From Clostridiales bacterium (GTDB lineage: Bacteria; Bacillota; Clostridia; Christensenellales; Aristaeellaceae), in assembly GCA_019409045.1 (NCBI GenBank), contig DXVG01000116.1, positions 1-5,957 of the forward strand: 5,957 nt of DNA, given 5' to 3'. The first letter of the stretch is position 1. Each line of letters opens with the position of its first letter. The translations under genes were made by a program, and so were the position numbers. The notes beneath the pieces were generated by a model. That model saw only the letters and a list, made by a program, of their open reading frames with translations, searched no databases and was not told where the DNA came from. Of the stretch, positions 1 through 5,294 are shown piece by piece.

Positions 1-82
1 GCTTCTTTTCTTTCGGAAGTGATTTTTGCGTTTGGGGGCTTTGTCAGCGGCCTGACGCCCCACGCCGACAAGGCGTGGGGCG
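1..82 (-). repeat. Dispersed 3'-end repeat element, left copy
   Basis: Positions 1-61 match the reverse complement of 5897-5957 at 57 of 61 positions without gaps; the differences are at 5, 47, 50 and 51. Read on the minus strand, in the sense of the liv operon, the element begins 17 nt after the livF stop. It has a hairpin (82-56), then a second possible hairpin (61-35), then an A-rich single-stranded tail running to the window edge. The second hairpin pairs GGGGC with GCCCC and GTCAG with CTGAC, with a 3-nt AAA bulge. It shares the GGGGCG segment with the first hairpin, so the two exclude each other. The matching right copy has the same architecture. I see no coding content; an open frame through it on the plus strand is a shadow. 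Its function is unknown: an mRNA 3'-end module or REP-like repeat is my inference. Confidence 0.85.
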
Positions 83-88
83 CTTTTT
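56..88 (+). terminator. 11-bp hairpin with plus-strand T-run; 3' end of liv operon
   Basis: CGCCCCACGCC (56-66) pairs perfectly with GGCGTGGGGCG (72-82) around a 5-nt loop. On the plus strand the stem is followed one base later by TTTTT (84-88), a classical intrinsic terminator for transcription entering from the left. On the minus strand, where the liv operon ends 17 nt upstream, the hairpin follows an A-run but has no T-run after it. For liv mRNA it would therefore act as a 3' stabilising stem or a weak terminator rather than a textbook one. A bidirectional role between convergent genes is plausible, but the left neighbour is outside the window. Confidence 0.65.
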
Positions 89-99
89 GCGGCAATATG

Positions 100-825
100 C
101 TATTTTTTGTGCTTGGCCTCGCCCAGGTAGGCGTCGCGCACGCGCGGGTCTTCGAGCAGCTCCAGCCCCTTGCCCTCCATGGTGATCACGCCCGTCTCCA
201 GCACGAAGCCGTAGCTGGCGCACTTGAGGGCGGCGTTGGCGTTCTGCTCGATGAGCAGTATGGTGATGCCCTCCTGGCTGAGCTGGCGGATGATGTGGAA
301 TATGTCGCGCACCACCAGCGGCGCAAGGCCCAGCGAGGGCTCGTCCATCATCATAAGCTTCGGCCGCGCCATCATCGCCCGGCCCACGGCCAGCATCTGC
401 TGCTCGCCGCCGGAGAGCGTGCCCGCCATCTGCCAGGAGCGCTCCTTGAGGCGCGGGAACACGTCGTAGACGTGGTCCATGTCCGAGCGTATGCCGGCCT
501 CGTCCTTGCGAAGGTAGGCGCCGATCTTGAGGTTCTCGGCCACCGTGAGGTTGGGAAACACCCGCCGCCCCTCCGGCACCATGGCGATGCCCCGGGAGAC
601 CACCTTCTGCGGGTCCATGCCGGTGATGTTTTCGCCGTTAAACTCGATGGTGCCGCCCCGGACGGGCACAAGCCCGCTGATGGAGCGCAGCGTCGTGGAC
701 TTGCCCGCGCCGTTTGCGCCGATGAGCGTGACGATCTCGCCCTCCTTGACGGCGAAGGACACGCCCTTGAGCGCCTCGATGCCGCCGTAGCTCACTTTCA
801 AATCCGTTACTTTCAGCAGGCTCAT
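100..825 (-). CDS. livF: LivF-type ABC transporter ATP-binding protein
   Basis: This 241-residue cytoplasmic ATPase is the second nucleotide-binding subunit of the LIV/HAAT importer; it pairs with LivG and drives uptake by ATP hydrolysis. Visible motifs in order are Walker A GANGAGKST (36-44), the LivF-typical VPEGRRVFPNLTVAENL in place of a canonical Q-loop glutamine (83-99), signature LSGGEQQ (137-143), Walker B LMMMDEP with the catalytic Glu (157-163), and the EQN form of the switch region (193-195). As I recall, E. coli LivF also has EQN there rather than His, so this is not a defect. The length is about normal for the family (near 237). The ATG overlaps the livG stop by 4 nt (ATGA), which implies translational coupling. 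It is the last gene of the operon and ends in TAG just before the repeat element. The paralogue LivG is excluded by the PEGRR and LSGGEQQ motifs and the shorter length. Confidence 0.96.
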   Translation of the reverse strand: MSLLKVTDLKVSYGGIEALKGVSFAVKEGEIVTLIGANGAGKSTTLRSISGLVPVRGGTIEFNGENITGMDPQKVVSRGIAMVPEGRRVFPNLTVAENLKIGAYLRKDEAGIRSDMDHVYDVFPRLKERSWQMAGTLSGGEQQMLAVGRAMMARPKLMMMDEPSLGLAPLVVRDIFHIIRQLSQEGITILLIEQNANAALKCASYGFVLETGVITMEGKGLELLEDPRVRDAYLGEAKHKK

Positions 826-1658
826 TCCTCGTCCACCCCCAGATATGCCTGTATGACCTCGGGATTGTCCTGCACCTCGGCGGGCGTGCCCTCCGCGATG
901 AGCTTGCCAAAGTCGATCACATAGATGCGGTCGGAGATGTCCATGACGAGGTTCATGTGGTGCTCGATCATGAACACGGTGAGCTTGAAGTGGTCCTTGA
1001 TCTCGCGGATGAACGCGCCCAGCTCGTCCGTCTCCTGCGGGTTCATGCCCGCGGCGGGCTCGTCCAGCAGAAGCAGGTTCGGCCTTGTCGCAAGCGCGCG
1101 GGCGATCTCCAGCCGCCGCTGCTTGCCGTAGGGCAGGGAGGTGGCCATCTCCCCGGCCACGTCGGCAAGGCCCACGAGCTTCAAAAGCTCCATGGATTCC
1201 TCGCGCAGGGCGCGCTCCTCGCGCGCGTTTAGGCGGAACGTGGCGGTAAACAGGTTGGACTTTTTGCGCAGGTGCGTGGCGATGAGCACGTTTTCAAACA
1301 CGGTCTGCGTCTTAAACAGGCGGATGTTCTGGAACGTGCGGGCGATGCCCATCTTGGTGATCTTGTCCGGCGTGTTGACCACCACGCGGGCGTACTTGCC
1401 GCGGTTTTCCCCGGCGTAGAGCTTTTTCATCTTGCCCGTGGGGTGGTTGGAGGCGATCAGCCTTTCGCGGAACCAGACCTCGCCGTTGGTCGGCTCGTAC
1501 ACGCCGGTGATGCAGTTGAACGCCGTGGTCTTGCCCGCGCCGTTGGGGCCGATGAGCGCCACGATCTCGCCCTCGTCCACATGCATGGAGAGGTTGTTGA
1601 CCGCCACCACGCCGCCAAACTGCATGGTCACGTCGTTGACCTTTAACACGGTGCTCAT
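822..1658 (-). CDS. livG: LivG-type ABC transporter ATP-binding protein
   Basis: This 278-residue ATPase is the partner of LivF in the LIV/HAAT importer and acts on the inner face of the membrane beneath LivH/LivM. Motifs are Walker A GPNGAGKTT (37-45), Q-loop Gln110 in ARTFQNIRLF, the LivG-type signature LPYGKQRRLEIARAL (175-189), Walker B LLLLDEPAAGMN (195-206, Asp199/Glu200), and switch His233 in IEHHM. The C-terminal NPEVIQAYLG is also typical of LivG. Two details differ from E. coli LivG as I remember it. The stretch between Walker A and the Q-loop is about 24 residues longer (roughly 64-104, rich in Lys/Arg), and the residue after the switch His is His rather than Asp. Neither removes a catalytic residue. 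The ATG overlaps the livM stop by 4 nt, with AAGGGGG about 8 nt upstream as the probable ribosome binding site. Confidence 0.96.
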   Translation of the reverse strand: MSTVLKVNDVTMQFGGVVAVNNLSMHVDEGEIVALIGPNGAGKTTAFNCITGVYEPTNGEVWFRERLIASNHPTGKMKKLYAGENRGKYARVVVNTPDKITKMGIARTFQNIRLFKTQTVFENVLIATHLRKKSNLFTATFRLNAREERALREESMELLKLVGLADVAGEMATSLPYGKQRRLEIARALATRPNLLLLDEPAAGMNPQETDELGAFIREIKDHFKLTVFMIEHHMNLVMDISDRIYVIDFGKLIAEGTPAEVQDNPEVIQAYLGVDEE

Positions 1659-2782
1659 TTCACCGCCCCCTTTCCGGCGCGGCGGTTGCGCTTGCCGCGC
1701 AGTATGTCGGGAAGCTCGCGCATGCCGAACATGCCCTGCCGGTAGAACAGCACCACCACCATGATGATGATGGAGAACACCACCAGCCTAAAGCCGTTGC
1801 GCAGAAGCGGCACCTGCCATGTGCCGATGAACTGCTCCTGGTCCAGGAAGCGCAGCCACCACTCCGAGCAGGCCACGAACAGGAACGAGGCCACGCAGCT
1901 TCCGGAGATGGAGCCGATGCCGCCGATGACCACGATGAGCAGTATCTCATACGTCATGGCCGATGTAAACGCCTTGGCCTGTATGGTGTTGGAGTACATG
2001 GCAAGCATCGCCCCGCCCACGCCCGCGAAGAACGAGCTTATGCAGAAGGAGAGCTGCTTGTGGCGCGCGAGGTTGATGCCCATGGCCTCGGCGGCGACCT
2101 CGTCGTCGCGGATGGCCTTGAACGCGCGGCCGTAGCTGGAGTTGATGAGCAGCACCACGATTGCGATGCACACGCCCGCGATGACGAAGGGGATAAGCGT
2201 TGAAAGGTAGAGCGTGCGCCCGCTTGCAAGCGTTATGTTAAAGTCGTTGAACGTGGGATAGTCCTTGAGCATGTTCGAGCCGTTGGTCACCGGCCCCAGC
2301 TTCTGCCACTGGAACACCGCGCGGATGATCTCGGCAAAGCCCAGCGTGGCGATCGCCAGATAGTCGCTCTTGAGCCGGAGCACGGGAAGGCCGATCAGAA
2401 ACGCGAACAGCGCCGCCACCAGCCCCGCCAGGATCAGCGAGGGCACCACGCCCAGCGTCACGCCGATGGCGCAGTCAAAGTACTGATACACCGTCTCGCG
2501 CGCCTCGTTGCTCAGGGAGAAGATGGCGTAGGTGTAGCCGCCGATGAGCATAAAGCCCGCCTGCCCCAGCGAGAAAAGCCCCGTAAAGCCGTTGAGCAGG
2601 TTCATCGAAACCGCCACCAGCGCGTATGTAGCGCCCTTTTTCAGCACCGTAAAGAGCATGGAGGTGGCGGGCAGTATCTGCTCGAGCACGAATACGGCGA
2701 TGTATACCGCCGCGATGATGGCCACGGTGATCCATGTGGCCGCGTCCGCCCTGCGGCGGGCGGGAGTGAGTGTGTTCTGCAT
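1655..2782 (-). CDS. livM: LivM-type ABC transporter permease
   Basis: This 375-residue integral membrane protein forms one half of the LIV/HAAT translocation channel with LivH. It has many hydrophobic segments, including about 17-33, 74-90, 105-131, 193-214, 245-265, 277-305 and 331-347. The family hallmarks are NLLNGFTGLFSLGQAGFM (61-78), DYLAIATLGFAEIIR (140-154), the cytoplasmic coupling loop GRAFKAIRDDEVAAEAMGI (218-236) that contacts the ATPases, and GGIGSISG (287-294). The short N-terminus starts with a polar basic stretch, and the C-terminus ends in a basic tail (360-375). The start is supported by AAGGAGG (2791-2797) 8 nt before the ATG; that site overlaps the livH stop codon. It lies 13 nt after livH and overlaps livG by 4 nt. 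The E. coli protein is longer (over 400 residues), but this size is common in other bacteria. Confidence 0.96.
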   Translation of the reverse strand: MQNTLTPARRRADAATWITVAIIAAVYIAVFVLEQILPATSMLFTVLKKGATYALVAVSMNLLNGFTGLFSLGQAGFMLIGGYTYAIFSLSNEARETVYQYFDCAIGVTLGVVPSLILAGLVAALFAFLIGLPVLRLKSDYLAIATLGFAEIIRAVFQWQKLGPVTNGSNMLKDYPTFNDFNITLASGRTLYLSTLIPFVIAGVCIAIVVLLINSSYGRAFKAIRDDEVAAEAMGINLARHKQLSFCISSFFAGVGGAMLAMYSNTIQAKAFTSAMTYEILLIVVIGGIGSISGSCVASFLFVACSEWWLRFLDQEQFIGTWQVPLLRNGFRLVVFSIIIMVVVLFYRQGMFGMRELPDILRGKRNRRAGKGAVK

Positions 2783-2790
2783 GCTGCGCG

Positions 2791-2797
2791 CCTCCTT
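2791..2797 (-). promoter_or_regulatory. livM ribosome binding site overlapping the livH stop
   Basis: On the minus strand the livH stop TAA runs directly into the Shine-Dalgarno, reading TAAGGAGG, 8 nt before the livM ATG. A ribosome finishing livH would sit on the livM site, so LivH and LivM synthesis is probably coupled. This fits their one-to-one use in the complex. Confidence 0.8.
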
Positions 2798-3716
2798 AGA
2801 CCTTGTCGGTCGTCTTTTCCCCGAACAGGCCCGTGGGCTTGACGATGAGTATGACGATCAAAAGCGCGAAGGAAAATGCGTCGGAGAATGTGCTCAGCCC
2901 CAGCATCTGCGTGGTCAGGCCCGCCTGCAAAAGGATGATGTCCAGGCCCTTGATGAGGCTTTCGCAGATGCCGATGATGAACGCGCCCACCACCGCGCCG
3001 GGCACCGAGCCGATGCCGCCGAACACCGCCGCCACGAACGCCTTCAGCCCCGGCATGGCGCCCGAGGTCTGTATGACGGTGTTGTAGTTGGTAAAGTACA
3101 GCACCGAGCCGATGGCCGCCAGGAACGAGCCGATCACGAACGTGATGGAGATGACCGAGTTGATCTTAACGCCCATGAGCTGGCTGGTCTCAAAGTCCTT
3201 GGACACGGCGCGCATGGCCATGCCCACCTTCGTGTGGTTGATCAGCAGCACCAGCAGCACCACCAGGATCACCACCAGCACCGGCGTCACAAGCGTCACC
3301 ATCTTCGTGGTCGCGCCAAAGACTTTGACCGACTCCGAGATCCACGGGATCGTGGGGTAGACCTTGTTCAGGCCGCCCGTGATGTAGAGCACGAGGTTCT
3401 GCAAAAGGTAGCTCACGCCGATGGCGGAGATCATGATCGACATGCGCGGGGCCGAGCGCAGGGGCTTGTAGGCCACGCGCTCGATCACAAAGCCGATGAT
3501 CACCGTAAAGAGCACCGACAGCGGAAGCGATATGTACAGTGGCAGCCCCGAGGCGTTCAGGTACACCATCAGTATGCCCGAGACCATGAACACGTCGCCG
3601 TGGGCAAAGTTGATCAGCCGCAGTATGCCGTACACCATCGTGTAGCCGATGGCGATCAGCGCGTACTGCCCGCCGACGGAGATGCCGGTCAGCAGCGAAG
3701 GCAAGATGGTACTCAC
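2796..3716 (-). CDS. livH: LivH-type ABC transporter permease (GTG start)
   Basis: This 306-residue integral membrane permease is the partner of LivM in the LIV/HAAT channel. Family hallmarks are GQYALIAIGYTMVYG (16-30) running into ILRLINFAHGD (31-41), the coupling loop GMAMRAVSKDFETSQLMGV (165-183), the region around KAFVAAVFGGIGSVPGAVVG (225-244), and the C-terminal KPTGLFGEK (293-301). Hydrophobic segments span most of the rest. The chosen start is GTG at 3716, not an in-frame ATG 69 nt further upstream. AGGAGGG (3725-3731) lies 8 nt before the GTG, and residue 2 onward (STILPSLLTG) fits LivH N-termini. The upstream 23 codons would instead translate a hairpin and the ribosome binding site. 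Length and motifs are normal. It is separated from livK by 138 nt with two hairpins, and from livM by 13 nt. Confidence 0.95.
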   Translation of the reverse strand: MSTILPSLLTGISVGGQYALIAIGYTMVYGILRLINFAHGDVFMVSGILMVYLNASGLPLYISLPLSVLFTVIIGFVIERVAYKPLRSAPRMSIMISAIGVSYLLQNLVLYITGGLNKVYPTIPWISESVKVFGATTKMVTLVTPVLVVILVVLLVLLINHTKVGMAMRAVSKDFETSQLMGVKINSVISITFVIGSFLAAIGSVLYFTNYNTVIQTSGAMPGLKAFVAAVFGGIGSVPGAVVGAFIIGICESLIKGLDIILLQAGLTTQMLGLSTFSDAFSFALLIVILIVKPTGLFGEKTTDKV

Positions 3717-3724
3717 AGGGGATT

Positions 3725-3731
3725 CCCTCCT
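3725..3731 (-). promoter_or_regulatory. livH ribosome binding site that sets the GTG start
   Basis: AGGAGGG on the minus strand lies 8 nt before the GTG at 3716 and 5 nt after the end of the large hairpin at 3737-3779. It is the best Shine-Dalgarno near the 5' end of livH. Because it lies inside the longer ATG-started frame, it argues against that longer version. Confidence 0.8.
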
Positions 3732-3736
3732 CGATA

Positions 3737-3779
3737 TGCCGTCTCGAAAAAGCGCCGTGTGCGCCTTTTCGAGACGGCA
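3737..3779 (-). terminator. Long intercistronic hairpin, possible partial terminator between livK and livH
   Basis: A perfect 14-bp stem pairs TGCCGTCTCGAAAA (3737-3750) with TTTTCGAGACGGCA (3766-3779). After one A/C mismatch, an inner 4-bp GCGC/GCGC stem closes a 5-nt loop. On the minus-strand transcript the inner stem is preceded by AAAA and followed by TTTTT, so its apex alone resembles a small intrinsic terminator within a larger stem. Placed just before the livH ribosome binding site, it could cause partial termination or protect the upstream livK mRNA from 3' exonucleases. Either would give more LivK than permease. The structure is seen directly; the role is inferred. Confidence 0.7.
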
Positions 3780-3801
3780 CAGCATATGACCAGGAACAAG
3801 C

Positions 3802-3833
3802 GGGCGGGAGAGACCATGCGTTCTCTCCCGCCC
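3802..3833 (-). other. Second intercistronic hairpin after livK
   Basis: GGGCGGGAGAGA (3802-3813) pairs perfectly over 12 bp with TCTCTCCCGCCC (3822-3833) around an 8-nt loop. On the livK transcript it starts 21 nt after the stop codon and is followed by a poor U content (gcttgttcc), so it is not a strong intrinsic terminator. Its position suggests an mRNA 3'-end stabiliser for livK. No coding content is seen in this gap. Confidence 0.7.
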
Positions 3834-3854
3834 CGCAAGGGTGTGCGCGGGAAA

Positions 3855-5003
3855 TTATTCGACGGTCTGCACCGTGACGAACTCCCACACGTTGTCCGCG
3901 GTGTTGGCGGTCTTGATGTAGGCCGAATCGCGGTTGGCGTCGCCGATCTCGTTGAAGGTGATCTGGCCGGACACGCCGGTGTAGTCCACATCCCACAGCG
4001 CCTCGTTGACGGCGGCCGGGTCGGTGCTGCCGGCGGCCTTGAGCGCCTCCAGCGCCACGAAGTAGGCGTCATAGCCCATGACGGTCACGGCGGAGACCAT
4101 GTCGTTGCCGCCGTTGTTGGTCAGCGCCTCGGGGTTGGCGTTCATCCACTCCTTGATGCCCGCGTCAAACTCGGGCGAGCCGCCCTCCTGATAGAAGGTG
4201 GTGATGTAGATGGAAACGTCCTTGCCCGCAGCCGCGTTGGTGATGACGTTGCTGTCCCAGGTGTCGGAGCCGAGCAGCGAGTAGGTCACGCCCTGCGCCG
4301 CCGCCTGATCGACGATCAGCGAGGTGTAGGCCAGGGAGCAGGGGGCGAAGAACACCTGCGCGCCCGCGATGGAGGCGTTGGACAGGTAGGAGGTGAAGTC
4401 CGCCGTGCCGGTGGGGAAGCTCTCGGCGATCACCGTGCCGCCCAGCGCCTGGAAGGCCTCCTGGAAGTAGTGGGACAGGCCCTGGTCGTAGTCGTTGCCA
4501 AGCTCGGCCAGGCAGTAGGCCATGGTCGCGCCCAGTTCGTTGTAGGCGTAGTTGGCAAGCACGGTGCCCTGGAACGGGTCGAGGAAGCAGATGCGGAAGT
4601 AGTGGGTGTTGCCCTCGGTGACGGCGGGGTTGGTGCACGTTACGCCGATGGCCGGGATGCCCGCGTCCTCAAAGATGGGCGAGCCCGCGATGGATACGCC
4701 CGAGCCGTAGGAGCCCAGCACAACGCTCACGCCCTCGCTCACCAGCTGCTGCGCGGCAGAGGGGGCCTTGTCCGTGGAGGACTGGTTGTCGGCGTACACC
4801 AGTTCCACATCGTACTCCACGCCGCCGATCTCCACCGTGGGCTGGAGGTAGTTGGCGTACTGCATGCCCAGTATCTCCTGCTTGCCGCCGGCGCCGCTGT
4901 CGCCCGAGGCGGGCTCGAACACGCCGATCTTGACCGTCTCGGCCATGGCGGCCGCGGACAGCGCCAGCATCAGGACCAGGACCAAAGCCAGCAATTTCTT
5001 CAT
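3855..5003 (-). CDS. livK: LivK-type substrate-binding protein (Peripla_BP_6-like)
   Basis: This 382-residue extracytoplasmic receptor of the LIV/HAAT importer would bind a branched-chain or related amino acid and deliver it to LivHM. Residues 1-21 form a signal peptide: MKK, a long Leu/Ala core, then AMA before Glu22, a good signal peptidase I site. There is no cysteine near the cleavage site, so this is not a lipoprotein. The mature protein shows the leucine-binding-protein pattern: KIGVFEPASGDSGAGGKQ (25-42), VVLGSYGSGVSIAGSPIFED (94-113), GIPAIGVTCTNPAVT (115-129), YFRICFLDPFQGTVLANYAY (135-154), and GVSGQITFNEIGDANRD (343-359). The start at 5003 is preferred over an upstream in-frame ATG at 5090. 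The signal peptide begins there, GGGAGGG (5010-5016) lies 6 nt upstream, and the promoter -10 box lies inside the longer frame. It is first in the operon. The ligand is undetermined. Confidence 0.94.
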   Translation of the reverse strand: MKKLLALVLVLMLALSAAAMAETVKIGVFEPASGDSGAGGKQEILGMQYANYLQPTVEIGGVEYDVELVYADNQSSTDKAPSAAQQLVSEGVSVVLGSYGSGVSIAGSPIFEDAGIPAIGVTCTNPAVTEGNTHYFRICFLDPFQGTVLANYAYNELGATMAYCLAELGNDYDQGLSHYFQEAFQALGGTVIAESFPTGTADFTSYLSNASIAGAQVFFAPCSLAYTSLIVDQAAAQGVTYSLLGSDTWDSNVITNAAAGKDVSIYITTFYQEGGSPEFDAGIKEWMNANPEALTNNGGNDMVSAVTVMGYDAYFVALEALKAAGSTDPAAVNEALWDVDYTGVSGQITFNEIGDANRDSAYIKTANTADNVWEFVTVQTVE

Positions 5004-5039
5004 GAAAAACCCTCCCATAAAGTTTTGGATGCCTTTATA

Positions 5040-5068
5040 AGTATACAAGAAATGCGGTGTTTTTGCAA
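5040..5068 (-). promoter_or_regulatory. Sigma-A/sigma-70 promoter of the liv operon
   Basis: On the minus strand TTGCAA (5068-5063) is followed after exactly 17 nt by TATACT (5045-5040). Transcription would start near 5033, giving a leader of about 30 nt that holds the livK ribosome binding site. It is the only strong promoter I see for the whole livKHMGF cluster. Confidence 0.8.
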
Positions 5069-5086
5069 GTCCTGCGCCCCTGCAAA
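5062..5086. promoter_or_regulatory. Dyad overlapping the livK -35 box, possible operator
   Basis: TTTGCA (5062-5067) and TGCAAA (5081-5086) form an inverted repeat with a 13-nt gap. The first arm covers the livK -35 hexamer. Half-sites about 19 bp apart, roughly two helical turns, would suit a dimeric regulator. The arms are short, so chance is a serious alternative. Confidence 0.3.
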
Positions 5087-5231
5087 CCAAAAAAATGTGT
5101 TTGTCGCTCCGTCACGGACAGTTTTGTGTATGAATTGCAGGATACGCGCAAAAATACGTCAATTTGCTGGAAACGAACCGCTTTTGATGCGACAACTGTT
5201 CGCCTCCCGCGGACACGCCGCGGCGCGCGAA

Positions 5232-5245
5232 GCATTGCGCAATGC
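5232..5245. promoter_or_regulatory. 14-bp perfect palindrome over the -35 box of the unknown gene
   Basis: GCATTGCGCAATGC is a gap-free perfect palindrome that fully contains the TTGCGC -35 hexamer at 5235-5240. A palindrome in this position is typical of a repressor operator. No regulator gene lies in the window to pair with it. Confidence 0.45.
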
Positions 5246-5263
5246 AAAAAAGTCTGCTATAAT
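5235..5263 (+). promoter_or_regulatory. Sigma-A/sigma-70 promoter of the unknown gene
   Basis: TTGCGC (5235-5240), a 17-nt spacer and a perfect TATAAT (5258-5263) are preceded by TGC, an extended -10. Transcription would start near 5270, leaving about 25 nt before the ATG with AAGGAG at 5281-5286. It is divergent from the liv promoter; the -10 boxes are about 210 bp apart. Confidence 0.8.
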
Positions 5264-5294
5264 TAACACGCAAGTGCAGAAAGGAGCATGTGCG

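Larger units (their letters stand above)
5004..5294. other. Divergent intergenic region between livK and the unknown gene
   Basis: This 291-bp gap holds both promoters described separately, two dyads overlapping their -35 boxes, and a small GC-rich hairpin CCGCGG-N5-CCGCGG at 5207-5223. The middle (about 5090-5200) is noticeably AT-richer than the genes, and I see no gene or RNA in it. I recognise no riboswitch or T-box: the predicted livK leader is only about 30 nt. Confidence 0.7.

Noticed and set aside
19..924. A 301-codon plus-strand frame starting inside the left repeat
   Set aside because: It runs antisense through livF and starts in the repeat; its protein is His/Ala/Leu-rich shadow sequence. 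The similar start of the minus-strand frame at 5939-5307 comes only from the shared repeat.
3717..3785. Longer livH from the ATG at 3785
   Set aside because: The added 23 codons cover the large hairpin and the ribosome binding site; the GTG at 3716 fits LivH family N-termini.
5004..5040. T-box, leucine attenuator or riboswitch in the livK leader
   Set aside because: The predicted leader is only about 30 nt and contains no hairpin, leader peptide or recognisable aptamer.
5004..5090. Longer livK from the ATG at 5090
   Set aside because: It would place residues before a clear signal peptide and translate through the predicted -10 box and start site. The ATG at 5003 has its own ribosome binding site.
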